DNA from: Acorus gramineus
Lineage: Eukaryota; Streptophyta; Magnoliopsida; Acorales; Acoraceae
Reading direction: 5' to 3'
Assembly (NCBI GenBank): GCA_030737835.1
Contig: CM060852.1
Location: forward strand, 23,627,185 to 23,691,184
DNA length: 64,000 nt
Shown here: positions 10,138 through 20,817 of the stretch, one piece after another
How positions within the stretch are numbered: position 1 is the first letter of the stretch
Layout of the letters: each line of letters starts with the position of its first letter
Notes under the pieces: model-generated
Told to the model about the DNA's origin: nothing
Seen by the model: only the letters and a program-made list of their open reading frames with translations
Databases searched by the model: none
Program-made: the position numbers and the translations under genes

Positions 10138-10250
10138 CGCCCGGAAGGACGCCAGAGAGGGTAACGGAGTCGCTCGGCTTAGGTGCAGTCGCTCCTTTGT
10201 ATCCTGATTACTTGTTATAGGGAGTTGAATCCTCTTCTTCTCCGTGGATT

Positions 10251-10794
10251 AACCACCTAAAATTCGTAAGTGCTACGATTTGAACCGTAACAAATAACAC
10301 AGTTTTAACAGTCATCTATGAACTCCATTAGATCTATGGAGTTTGGCATGAGGAAATGGCATCTACAACCTCTCTCAATGAAGTCATAGGAGTCATACCA
10401 GCTTGGTGCATTAAATTGACAGTGTGTTATGTCTTCCAAAAGAACTGGTTAAATCATTTTGATAAAAATTGATTCTGCTATCAAGATAGTATGAATATCT
10501 AACAAAGACATGGGTCCATGTTCTTACCTTCACAATGCAAGGTCATTTTGCATCTTTGTATATTTAGTTATGTTTCCTTAGGATTTAATAAGATTAATTT
10601 CATAGTGGCTGCCCCGGGAGATAGTGAGGACAAGGTCAAGAATCTCTGTATCCCAATTATTTGTTATAGTAAATTGAATCATCTTATCCTCCATGAATAT
10701 ATGCAATATGTTCGAATAATAATTCAAGGCTGTTGAACAGGCTCACACCGTCACATTTAGCCACAAATCTCCTAGAATTATAATTATGTGAACA
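10251..10794. other. Intergenic
   Basis: No gene is recognised. Bases 10648-10705 are a weak second copy of 10198-10250 (TGTATCC...TTGTTATAG...TTGAATC), which may mark a duplicated LINE leader. Confidence 0.4.
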
Positions 10795-11350
10795 TATTAT
10801 TATTCTTTGGGTTGCAAGGTAAAGAATGAAATAGAGAGTTTTATCTGTGACTGATTTTTTTTTGTTTCACTTTTTTTTTAAGGCAAATTGAAGTCCATTT
10901 ATATTTTAATTTAAGCATACAAATGGCGTGAAGATGTGATGGGGTAAGAAGAGCGGGAAATAGAAAAAAAGTGGCCTAAGAGGAGGAAATGAAGAGTAAT
11001 GTTGGAAGAGGAGATATGTGCGCTGCAATCTCTGATTCTTCTCTGCAAATTAGACATGCAGTGTGTACATGAATACCCATTCTGTTCATTTCCCTCCATC
11101 AAGACATACAAAAATGTTTTCGAAGAGTTTCACAGTTCATTCGGAGGGTCTCGTGCCCTCCAAATCAATACATACAACCCCCCAAAATGAAGATCAAAAC
11201 GGGTCTGTTTATAGCATTGGTCACTCCATATAGGATATCAACTATGAGAAAAGATATGCATGTTTTTTGGTCCTACAGTTTATGAATCAAAATTTTTGAG
11301 CAGAAGCTCCATTGAGATTCATCTCCAAATCATTGCTGCAATGGTTCACT
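10795..11350 (+). pseudogene. Decayed PLATZ fragments (intron 4 and 3' flank)
   Basis: Bases 10800-10870 match the end of PLATZ exon 4 and the following intron (TTCTTTGGGTTGCAAGGTAA at 3827 onward). Bases 11205-11350 match the PLATZ 3' flank near 4520-4675. The order and strand are the same as in the PLATZ gene. With 6137-6340 they form one decayed tandem copy split by the LINE. No coding capacity remains. Bases 10900-11200 between them are unassigned. Confidence 0.65.
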
Positions 11351-11479
11351 GCAGTTCTGTTGTTGTTCTTGTGTGCCAGATTAGTAGGATGGATCCTAGA
11401 AGGAAATTTTTCGCAGTAGTATGTATTAGTGGGAATCCAACATGTTAAATGGATGACACATGTCTATCAATGAACAATT

Positions 11480-11680
11480 ATGGGTTTTACATCAATTATT
11501 TTTAATTTGATAAATATACTTAACTCTTTGATGAACACATGTTTGTTTATATCTCATTTGTCAACGGAAATTTAACTAAGAGAGTTACTTGAATTTACAT
11601 AGGTATTTTTAGAGGGTTACATGAACTTCACGAAAGGTCAGGGGGTTATATGCATTTTGACAGTTTACAAGGGAGGTGAT
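11480..11680. repeat. Fragment of the Mutator-like MITE family
   Basis: The stretch holds CAACGGAAATTTAACT, GAATTTACATAGGTATTT, GAGGGTTACATGAACTT and GGGGGTTATATGCATTT, in the order seen in the right arm of the element at 237-743. Only one arm is recognisable. Confidence 0.6.
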
Positions 11681-11752
11681 ACACTGTTTGTTTTGCTGTG
11701 TAGCCTATCACAATATATATATTGGGTTTTAATCACTCTCTCTACGTCTCTT

Positions 11753-11800
11753 TGTCCCTCTCTCTCTCTCTCTCTCACAAACACACACACACACACAAAA
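11753..11800. repeat. (CT)n and (CA)n microsatellites
   Basis: A CT run is followed by a CA run, as at 6420-6508 but in reversed order. Confidence 0.9.
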
Positions 11801-11924
11801 TCATATATATTGGGTTTGGTAAAAATGCATATGGCTCCTTAAAAGTTTGTTTATATCCATATCGACCCATCTTTTTTTTTTAAAATCCATAACCCCCTAA
11901 TTGTCTAGGTTATATTAAGAGTTA

Positions 11925-12305
11925 TCCTAAAGCCCGAGGCCTGAAAACTTGGTCCAGACAGTTCTGAGGGAGGGCCTGGCTTGCTTTTGGAAGCCCGGCC
12001 CTGCCCACAGGTCAGCCTAAATTGGGCCCGCTCGGGATGACCCAAAGCCCGCCAACGGGCCAGCCCCATGGGCCCGTTGAGGGTCCAATATTTAAAAAAA
12101 ATTGGGGGCAATTGCCCCCATTTTGTTTGTTTGAAAATGGGGCCCCCTTAATTTAGGGGGAGGTGTCCCCCTTCAAAGGGATGACACCTGTCCCCCTTAT
12201 TAATAAATAGAGGGCCCAGGCCCAGGCCAGCTGGCCAAAAACCCCGTGGGCTTGGGCCTGGGTTGGGCTTAGGCTTGTTTTTGGCTTAGCTAGCCCGGTC
12301 CAGCC
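11925..12305. repeat. GC-rich GGGCCC repeat, probable non-autonomous hAT remnant
   Basis: Both ends are rich in AGCCCG / GGGCCC words in inverse orientation (AAAGCCCGAGGCCTGAAAAC on the left, GCCCGGTCCAGCCCG on the right). This resembles the two better-bounded hAT elements at 35924 and 49611, which also carry repeated GC-rich words at both ends. Exact ends and target duplication could not be fixed. Confidence 0.4.
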
Positions 12306-12325
12306 CGTTGTCGATCTATATAACT

Positions 12326-13010
12326 GTTTGTGGAGGTAAAAATCTGCACCATGACAAGTGTCACGTCAGAATGGATATGGGCTATTATACTTGGGGCCCA
12401 CAAATCCATATCCGAATCCATAATGTCATGATGACACTTCCAAATGCGCTGGCACGATTAGATCCAGGGTCTAGTCGGACAGTCAGACACTTCGTGAAAG
12501 ACTGCCACCTCGAGTAGTTAAGGCACGATCAGACTAAAGGTCTGGTTGGATGACCTTACTCCTCGCGAACAAACAGGGAAGACACGACCAAACAAGAGGT
12601 CTGGTCGGGTGATCTTTCATCTCGCAGATGTACTCGAAAGATGTAACAGATGAACGAGTAGGGCAAAGGGCCACGAGCAGACTAAAGAAATGGTCAAATG
12701 AATATAAACACCTGTAACTGTCAGGCGGGCAGTCAAGGCCCACTAACCGCGCAACATGGGCATAAAGTGCCTCATTAACATGTGGGGGTTACCACCAAAA
12801 TCACTCACTAAGTGTTTGAATGGGGAGACAGTTACAACAGCTAGAGGAGTGGGAACAACAATCTAGCCGAGGAACTACGTGTGATTTGATCCCTATAAAA
12901 AAGGGTACGTAGGCAGCCTAGAGAAGGATCTCAGGTTCAGTCAAATTCAAACCCCCAAATTTACTTCCTTCCATAAAAACAATCATATCCAAATTTTAAC
13001 CCCTACAACC
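12326..13010 (+). repeat. LTR-like sequence, possibly a solo LTR
   Basis: The region starts TGTTTGTGGAGG, contains a promoter-like CCTATAAAAAAGGGTACGTA (TATA at 12894-12900) with a downstream GC-poor leader, and may end CCCCTACA near 13010. The layout (about 570 bp, TATA box, then about 110 bp) resembles a plant Ty3-type LTR. No second LTR, primer site or internal coding region is present, and flanking 5-bp repeats were not found. Confidence 0.4.
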
Positions 13011-13149
13011 GAAAAGTTTAACTAAAGGGAAAATTATCCTCCTCACCGTTATATTGATATCCCCCCCTGTAGTTAACACTGGTGCGTGGTTAACTTAACT
13101 ATCCATATGACCCCCTTTTTACCTGCGTCATTTTCATTCACACCTAACC

Positions 13150-13615
13150 CCCCGTTTAGATTGAGGAATTTAGTTATTCTGGATACATAACTATACCAGT
13201 ATAGATAACAATTCTACAAGAATAAGAGATTTTCTGTTTGGTAGTGTTTTTTATTATTCTCATTGGAAAACGTAAGAATAAAGGTTGAATTGTTTAGTTG
13301 ATAAAGAATAAAATATAAATAAAATGTAAAAAAGTTGATTTGTCATTTGGGCCTTTTGATGTATAAGAAGTGTTGATAGGTGATTTGATGTGATAAGGTG
13401 TAAAAAGTTGATTTGACATGTGGGCCCATGGGAATAGATAAACTGAGTATAGCTTATCCTAGGGGTTATTTAGAATTGTTATACTCTCTTATACTCGTTT
13501 AAACTAACTGAGTAATACCAAGTTATACTCTGCAAACAAACAGTCATTTTCCTTATTCATTCTTATACCACCCTTATACTACCCTTATCCGAGCTTAACC
13601 CGTTACCCAAACGAG
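13150..13615. mobile_element. MITE-like sequence with short inverted ends
   Basis: The left end CCCCGTTTAGATTGAGGAA and the reverse complement of the right end CCTCGTTTGGGTAACGGG are related. Internal stretches near both ends (GGATACATAACTATAC... and ...AGTTATACTC) are also roughly inverted. It has no coding capacity. The target duplication is unclear, so the superfamily is not assigned. Confidence 0.45.
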
Positions 13616-14514
13616 GTGTAAGGGAAATGTAAGGGAAATGCATATAATCCCCTTAAAGTTTGCGATTATCTATATTGACCCCTCATTTTCTAAAAAAAAC
13701 CCTATAATTAGCCCTTTATATTTTCCCATGAATAAGATTTAGGCCACTGAATTAATTTTCTGGATATATTTTATCCATCTAAAGGTGCTGCAAATGCTTT
13801 ATCTAAATAACATCATGCATGAGAGTTAAGAAAAATTCAATTTGATCTTCTAAATGACCAAAATACCCTCCAAATAGACTCTAGCATTCCACTTTTGTAA
13901 ATGCAGAGGTCAAAAACAGCTCGAAGTTCTTACAAATAAATTTGATTCCCCTAATGGATCCGGGATCCATCGAGCATAGGATGATAGTGTTGTCCACATA
14001 CTGCTCATGAATAACGAATCACGACATAGTCTCAACCTTTCGATCCATCCTTTAGCTTTAATCCTGCAAAAAAAATGTTGGTCATCACAACAAACAAAAG
14101 TAGGGAAAACGAGTCGCCTTGACAAAGGCCTAATTCAACAAATTCTTATTGAAATGCTAATGAGCCGTTCCAGTGGTCCTTTTATGTTTTGGGGGAAATA
14201 AATTATGGGTTCTCCAATTCACCGATTGTGTCCATCGTTAACATATCTAAGTACATTATTAACAAGTCTGAGTACTCTGTTAAGACGGAATGGAGGGAAT
14301 GACATGAGAGAGAGAGTTATCGAGGGATGGAGTGACGGGAAGCTGCGTGTGGAGGGGATGGGCTGCCGTAAATAACATAGATAGAGAGAGAGAGAGAGAG
14401 AGAGAGGGAGGGGGGGGGGGGACACAATTAAAAGATGAACAAAAAGACAAAAGATAAAAAATAATTCCATTAAATAGAAGAATCATGAAATATTACCCCA
14501 ACTAACTTTGAAAT
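13616..14514. other. Intergenic with MITE fragments and a GA microsatellite
   Basis: Bases 13640-13760 carry words of the Mutator-like family (GCATATAATCCCCTTAAAG). Bases 14380-14406 are a GA run followed by a G run. No gene was seen. Confidence 0.5.
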
Positions 14515-15560
14515 TTAAAAGGGTTAAAGACATCTAAGTCCCTACAAACATGGGAAAACCCATATAAGTCCCTACTAAAATTGGGACAGACGTACGAGTC
14601 CCTGAAAACTCAGAAAAACCCAATTATCATCCCTGAGTTAAATTTCCATCCAAACTTAACGGAATATTCTCAGAATATTCCATCACATATAATTGTATAG
14701 ACATTGAAGTCCTTATAAACAGTCATAAAGACAAATTAGTCCCTGCAAAAGATAAAATTTCCCCTGAAAGACTTTTACATTAAATTGTGTACACATTGCA
14801 GTCCCTATAAACAATCATAAAGACAAATTAATCCCTACAAAAGATAAAATTGCCCCTGAAAGATTTTTACATTTAATTGGATAAACATTACAGTCCTTAT
14901 AAATAATCGTAAAGACAAAATGGTCCCTATAAAAGACCAAAATGCCCGTGAAGAATGCATTCTATCGGTTAAAATATTGGTTTTACATCCAAATTATGAT
15001 CTTCAGGTGGAGTGTGATTGATAGGATAGAAGATGAAAAAATAAATAAATAAATTATATTATTTGTCTTTATGATTGTTTATAAAGACTGCAATGTCTAC
15101 ACAATTAAATGTAAAAATCCTTCAAGGGTATTTTTGTCTTTTACAGGGACCAATTTGTCTTTACGATTATTTATAAATACTGTAATGTCTATTCAATTAA
15201 ATGTAAAAGTCTTTCAGGGACAATTTTGTTTTTTGCGGGGATTAATTTTCTTTATGATTATTTATAGGGACAGCAATGTGTATACAATTTAATGTAAAAG
15301 TCTTTTAGAGACAATTTTGTCTTTTGCAGGGATTAATTTGTTTTTATAACTGTTTATAAGGACTTCAATGTCAACACAATTACATGTGATAGAATATTCT
15401 GTGAATATTCCGTTAAGTTTGGATAGAAATTTAACTCAAGGATGATAATTGGATTTTTTTTGAGTTTTCAGAGACTTGTACGTCTGTTCCAATTTTAATA
15501 AGGACTTGTATGAATTTTTTCATGTTTATAGGGATTTAGATATCTTTTTTAAAAATAATC
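14515..15560. mobile_element. 1-kb palindromic element with tandem subrepeats in both arms
   Basis: The left arm (about 14515-14950) and right arm (about 15065-15560) are inverted copies. GACATCTAAGTCCC at the left end mirrors GGGATTTAGATATC at the right. AACGGAATATTCTCAGAATA mirrors its partner near 15390. Within each arm a unit of about 115-120 bp ('ACATTGCAGTCCCTATAAAC ... AAATTAATCCCTAC') is repeated three times. The centre (14950-15060) is unique. Long arms with internal repeats suit a foldback or Mutator-type element. No coding capacity is visible and target repeats were not resolved. Confidence 0.75.
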
Positions 15561-16083
15561 TAAATATTGTAAAACCTAAAATTAATTTAGATGCACCTCA
15601 TATGCTCCCAAATTAATTTCCCTTATATTTTTTAGTTTGCTTTCAGTACATTAAATTTTTTTTATGTATTATATTATGTATTTTGTTTTAATTTAAAACA
15701 TCATATTTGAATCTCATTTTATCTCCTCTAAAGACCATGAGACAAATAAAACAAAATTTTCTTTGTGGGTTAAATGAAAAGCAAACAGGGGTCCACCAGA
15801 AACTGTAATTTCTTTTTCATCCGATGCATGTCAGTCATGATACGTCGCGATTCTATAGTGAAACAAGAGTAAGATCATAGTATAAAATTAGAGAATAGAT
15901 GATCCTGTCCCTCTCCAAATTGACTAAGAAGTCAAACAAATACCAAATAATGCAGCAGCTTTATTTGACAAAATCTTCAGTTTGCCAACCAAATATTCCA
16001 TGAGTTAATCCAAATCCAATCCCACGCAAACCACAACCAACTGAACCTCCTATCCCACGTGAATCCACGGCCTTCTCTTTGAC
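15561..16083. other. AT-rich 5' flank of the RNase T2 gene
   Basis: AT-rich sequence without a gene. The last 130 bp contain promoter-like motifs, listed separately. Confidence 0.5.
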
Positions 16084-16091
16084 TATAAATA
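16056..16091 (+). promoter_or_regulatory. G-box and TATA box of the RNase T2 gene
   Basis: CACGTG (16056-16061) is a perfect G-box, and TATAAATA (16084-16091) lies 72 bp before the ATG. That spacing would give a transcript start near 16115 and a 5' leader of about 45-50 nt. G-boxes bind bZIP/bHLH factors and are common in stress- or light-responsive plant promoters. The expression pattern cannot be read from sequence alone. Confidence 0.6.
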
Positions 16092-16162
16092 GTTCATTCA
16101 ATCACACACACATCCCCACCATTCAGAGATAATTTCTCAAAAGGAATTGATACAACCAAACA

Positions 16163-17790
16163 ATGGCCTCCTCTTCAACATTTGTTTCTGCATTTCTTCT
16201 CTCATATGTCGCCGCCGCTGCCATCGGAGCAGCAGCCGCCTCCCCCACCACTCCTGATATCGACTTCCAATATCTAGTTCTCATGGTAGCCAAACCCAAC
16301 CCAATTCATGTCTTTTAAAAAATTGATATGTCTAGCTCTATGTACAACACCATACTCCACGGCCCTCATCATTTCTTATTAAATAATATGATAATTTTAA
16401 ATTTTAAATAATATGGCAATACACTGTGCTATTGAAGTATATATACTGTTCAATTAACATGCATTACATAACGCAGTGGCCAGGCGCGTATTGCAAGCAA
16501 TCCAGCAACGGTTGCTGTTACCCGGAGACTGGAAAACCGGCGCTCGACTTCTACGTGAGTGCACTATGGCCTGCATCGAGTGATGGTTCGCCCCTCTCGC
16601 ACTGCAACAAGATCCCCTTCCACATCAAAGAGGTCTCCTTCATTTTTTTCTCCAAATATTCCACTAACCATAACTCATCATGTACTTGATTTTATGTTAG
16701 TAAGTCCTTCAAACATATCTTTGTATATGTTTAGGTCTCCGACATCAAGCAAAGCTTGATCAGTTACTGGCCAAGCATCAAATGCCCGAGCAGCGGAGGC
16801 CGCTATGTGTGGAAGAACACATGGAACGAGTACGGGGTTTGCTCGGGACTCGACGTACACCACTACTTCAAGAAAGCGTTGGATCTCCGGGCGAAGATCG
16901 ACTTGCTCTCTATCTTGAAGAACAATGGTAATTATTTATTTTGCCCAAGCCAAGCCTAGGGGCGGCTCTGCACATGGGTGACTCTGTCTTATTATGACCC
17001 CAAATAAGGAGGGTCCATCATTCTCAAAAACATATATTTTTTTTCTATTTTATTAGATTTTTCTTTTGAATTTTTATTTTTAAACTTGTCCATTTGTTTT
17101 AATTTTCTCTTATTTTACTATTTTTGTTGTTTATTAATTTATTTTATTTCTTTTTTAATAGTATTTTAGTTGGTTTTAAAAAAATATTATCTTATTGCTT
17201 ATGTAATTTTTCATATTTTTATGTTTCATGTTTAATTTTTTTTATTTTCCTATTTTTTAGACGTGTATTATTTTATTATCTATTTTTATTTTAATTCATA
17301 TTTTAGTAGATTTTGTTTTTAACTTATCTAAATAATATTTGTGAATTAAACTAAAGTTTTTCTAAAAAAAAATATTACCAAAAACAAAATTTGTGTAATA
17401 TATGGGCCTATTTTGTCAGTGTCTACGGTCGATTTCCCCACTACATGCTATGTGTAACTCAGTAATTAAACTTGGTTTGTCCATGATGATTAACTAGGCA
17501 TAATTTCAACCGATTACGCGGACTACAGTTTATCAGACGTGGTGAAAGCCATCAACAGCGGTGTTGGAGCCAACACAGGCATCGATTGCGCCAAGAACGC
17601 CTGGGACGAGTCGATCATCTACGAAGTCTATATTTGCGTTAACAAGGACGCGACCAAGATTGTCTCTTGCCCTCATTTCGAAAACTCTTGCGCCTCTCGC
17701 GTCGTGTTTGGTTCCTTCACTTACGACATGCTCAAAAAGGATGTCTCGGTTGCGAAGAATCCGATCAGAGCTCGGGTTTCTCTTCAGTGA
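16163..17790 (+). CDS. RNase T2-family protein lacking both catalytic histidines
   Basis: Exons 16163-16285, 16477-16632, 16735-16927 and 17498-17790 join in frame with GT..AG borders to give 254 residues. Residues 1 to about 26 form an Ala-rich signal peptide, so the protein is secreted or vacuolar. Family marks are WPGAYC (42-47), CCYP (54-57), the LWP of CAS I (71-73), the W/W/GxC frame of CAS II (119-129), KKALDL and DLLSIL, and later YEVYICV. The CAS I histidine is Ser69 (VSALWP in place of IHGLWP). In CAS II, HEWEKHG has become NTWNEYG: both histidines and the Glu and Lys are lost. Cysteines are kept, so the fold should survive while RNA cleavage should not. Non-catalytic RNase-related storage proteins are known from Calystegia and ginseng. 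Three introns argue against an S-RNase. It looks intact and probably expressed. Confidence 0.9.
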
Positions 17791-18046
17791 GTAAGGCATA
17801 GTTTGCAATCATCTGCATGTTTTGGGCATTCTGTGTAATACTTGAGTGTTTGTTTTGCTGTTTTGAGTGGGGATTGTGAACTATATATGTCTGAGCTGGG
17901 GATGGCATGTGTGAGATAGTATATGTAATAACATGCCCGTTATCTTTCATAGAGATTGTACTCTAAGAACTATATAAAGAAGCAAAAAAAATAAGAGCAG
18001 TGTTACACTAAGCAATTGCATGTTTGTTAGAGATTAAAGTTGTAGA
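17791..18046. other. 3' flank of the RNase T2 gene
   Basis: Probable 3' UTR with TGTAATA-type words near 17830-17940. No further gene. Confidence 0.5.
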
Positions 18047-19119
18047 CACTACAAGAAAAGTGAGATATAATGGCGTTTTATATGGCTGCGATTTATGAAA
18101 ACCGCCTCTGAAATTAACATATTACTATGGTTGTTTTAAAACCACCACATCGCTAAAAAGAAAGTTCACCTGAAATTAAGGGTTTGTGATTCTACTTAAT
18201 ATGGTTAATGGGACGGTTTTGACAAATTTGACACACAAGAAGTTTTGACAAATTTGACACATAAGAAAATCAGGCACATTAATTGTTGCAGTTTTAAATT
18301 TTATTCATTGCTACAAAAAACACTTCAAATCCCACAATATCCAAATTTAGAATTTACCTCCACTCCAAAAATCCATCCCTCCAATATGAAAATCCATCTC
18401 TCTCTCTAACTCCTCCCCCCTTCTATCACATTGGCTCCATCTTGATCTTATCCATAGAACTCTTCCAAGAAGATCAGGTAAATTTTTTTTCTTCTCCACT
18501 CAAATATGTGACCCTAATCTCAATATTATTGGTCTCCGTTGCTTTTATTTTTCGCATCTATTATCCATTATCATAATATGATGAGATAATGCATAAAATA
18601 AATTCATATATTTTAATTTTCAAATAAACTTAAAAAATTATATATTAACTTCAAAAAAATCTATTATTTTTATGGAATTTTTTTAATTCCTAAAATACAA
18701 TAATAAATATTTTTTACTTGGTTGTTGTAAAATTATACAATTTATATTTATATATCTTATACCAAAATGTAAAATCATTAAAACTAATTTTGTGATGGAT
18801 ATTTGAAAGTTAATCCTGCATTTACAAGATTTTGAAAAATTTTAAATTCACTATTAGCTTATACATAATCATTTTAAATTAAATGTGTAAAATCGGTTGT
18901 GATTATTGATATTTTTTAACATATCTTAAATTTTTTCAAATCTGTATACCCCAAAAAATCTCCAAAGATTTAGAAAATATTTAGATTTTAAATATTAGAT
19001 TAGATTTTTATGTGATTCATATAACAACTAAATTTTCATAATCGAATATGATAATTATAGGATTACCATCTTTTGGAGACGGTTTCAAACCACAGCCTTA
19101 AGTGAGTTTTCTTGTAGTG
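18047..19119. mobile_element. Non-autonomous CACTA element
   Basis: The ends are CACTACAAGAAAA (18047 onward) and, in reverse complement, CACTACAAGAAAA (ending 19119). This is the classic CACTA (En/Spm) plant terminal repeat. Subterminal GC-poor sequence follows on both sides (ATGGCGTTTTATATGGCTGC on the left, GACGGTTTCAAACCACAGCC on the right). It is 1,073 bp long with no transposase. The 3-bp flanks, AGA and ACA, differ by one base. It inserted about 260 bp after the RNase T2 stop. Confidence 0.85.
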
Positions 19120-19634
19120 ACATTATAGTTTATAGCTTTTCTAATAAACAGTTGCGTGTTTGTTATAACTGTTGAAAAGTAGAGAATAAACAGTTATGTA
19201 TGGTTGTTAGAATAAGCTGTAAAATAATTTTTTATTTTGATTGTAAAAAATAACCCTTATAAATGGAGAAGTTAAATTTAATTTCTCTTTGATAAAAGAA
19301 TGTGGTTTTGCTTATAAAATGATGATGACCTACTCACCCTCCATTAACATTAAATAATATGTAAAAAAAATAATGAAATCTTGGATTCCACATTAATTAA
19401 AAAATAGAACTAGAGAGACAAAAACATAGAACTTGATCTCTATTTAATAAAAAAAAATAACTAAAATATTCTACAAATAATCTAAATTTTATCCAAAAAA
19501 TTAAAAAATAAAAATCTAAAGTTTTTTTCTTACATGAGATATATCAAATTTTTGGAAGATGAAATGAATATTCAGAGGAGATGAAGAGACTTCTCCTTAG
19601 TAAATAAAAATGAAAGGTAATAATGTCCAACATA
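19120..19634. other. AT-rich intergenic
   Basis: No gene or repeat was recognised. Confidence 0.5.
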
Positions 19635-20100
19635 TTTTTTTTAAGGGATTTTTATTTTTAAGTCCCTGTAAACATGCATATTTAAGGATCGATCCTTCAC
19701 TTCTTGATATTTTTTTTTAGTCCCCATATTCAACCGTCTATTTGGTTTTTAGTCCCTCCATCAAACGTCCGTCCATACACCGTTAATTTGTGAAATGTGA
19801 TTTTATTTTTTAGTCCCTATAAACTATGTTATTTAGTGATCAGTCCCTGTAAACTATGTTATTTAGTGATTGGTCCCTGTAAAATATGAAGAAGGGAGGG
19901 ACTAATCACTAAATAACATAGTTTACAGGGACTTAAAAATAAATCATATTTCACAAATTAACGGTATATGGACGGACGTTTGACGGAGGGACTAAAAACC
20001 AAATAGGCGATTGAATATGGGGACTAAAAAAGAAATATCAAGAAGTGAGGGACTGATCCCTAAATATGCATGTTTACAGGGACTTAAAAATAAAAATCCA
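19635..20100. mobile_element. Near-perfect 0.46-kb hairpin element
   Basis: The left half, starting GGATTTTTATTTTTAAGTCC, is the inverse of the right half, ending GGACTTAAAAATAAAAATCC. They pair almost base for base up to a loop near 19890. Flanks ATTTTTTTTAAG and ATTTTTTTAAA look like a 9-10 bp target duplication, as for Mutator-like MITEs, but T-runs make this uncertain. A transcript through it would fold into a long hairpin, a possible small-RNA source. Confidence 0.75.
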
Positions 20101-20495
20101 TTTTTTTAAATAATCCATAAGTTATAATTTGAAAAGAACCCTTAACCCAGCTTAGCGATTATGACTTTTTAAATTGTTTTTAACTTAAATAAATTTCAAT
20201 ACGTTTAAACAAACATGCAACAATTGCTTATTTTAAACTAAAAACTATAATATACGGCTTATAAGTTTTAACAAACATATACTAGTCCATTTTATAATTC
20301 AAAACGCATGTCACACATGTTCTGAATTTTTAATTTTTATAAATCATGTATTTCATCTAATGAGATATGTACTTTTATAAAAAGTGAATAATGCACTCCA
20401 ATAAATTGAATGATATTAGAAAATATAAAAAATTTCTAACGAGATATATACCTTGATACAGTGAGTGAATGATGCATGCTAACGAAACATATATA
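20101..20495. other. AT-rich intergenic, copia insertion flank
   Basis: No gene was seen. The end (TATATA before 20496) matches the sequence after the copia element, consistent with a target duplication in an AT run. Confidence 0.5.
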
Positions 20496-20728
20496 TGTTA
20501 AACCGATTGCTTAGCTGTCCATTAGTTGTCATTCCCTGTAATTAATCCCTTCAATATGGGATTTGATTCTCTATGTTTGTGTAACTGATCCTAAGATCAT
20601 GGGACTGTTTTCCTTTCTTTCTATGTAAGTGATCCCTAAGATCATGGGACTGTTTCAACCTTTTATGTGTATATAAACAGATGAGGGAGATAAGGCAGAG
20701 AAAGTCCTTCCAATTATCTATTTCTACA
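20496..20728 (+). repeat. 5' LTR of the copia element
   Basis: A 233-bp direct repeat with a TATA-like GTGTATATAAACAG near 20670 and a repeated CTAAGATCATGGGACTGTTT word (about 20590 and 20637). It ends immediately before the primer site. Confidence 0.93.
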
Positions 20729-20739
20729 TGGTATCAGAG
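20729..20739 (+). other. Primer binding site (initiator Met tRNA)
   Basis: TGGTATCAGAG directly follows the 5' LTR and is the usual copia primer site. Confidence 0.9.
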
Positions 20740-20817
20740 TAGGCCCTTCCAAAACGACCTAAATCCTCCTCTTCTACTTACACTTTCTCCTTCATCTCTC
20801 CCTCCCTGAGCTCTCCC

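Larger units (their letters stand above)
6530..10250 (-). mobile_element. L1-clade LINE, internally deleted
   Basis: Read on the minus strand, the order is a gag-like ORF1 (DUF4283-type domain then a CCHC knuckle), the first part of an apurinic-type endonuclease, then directly the C-terminal zf-RVT region. The poly(A) lies at the left end. The whole reverse transcriptase (normally some 700 residues, with a YxDD motif) is missing between about 7560 and 7640, so this is a deletion derivative. Several in-frame stops show it is not active. The right limit is uncertain because the 5' leader runs into unknown sequence. It lies inside the decayed PLATZ copy. Confidence 0.85.

Noticed and set aside
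14219-14486. Frames with Leu-Ser runs on the minus strand
   Set aside because: Translation of the (GA)n run and the neighbouring G run.
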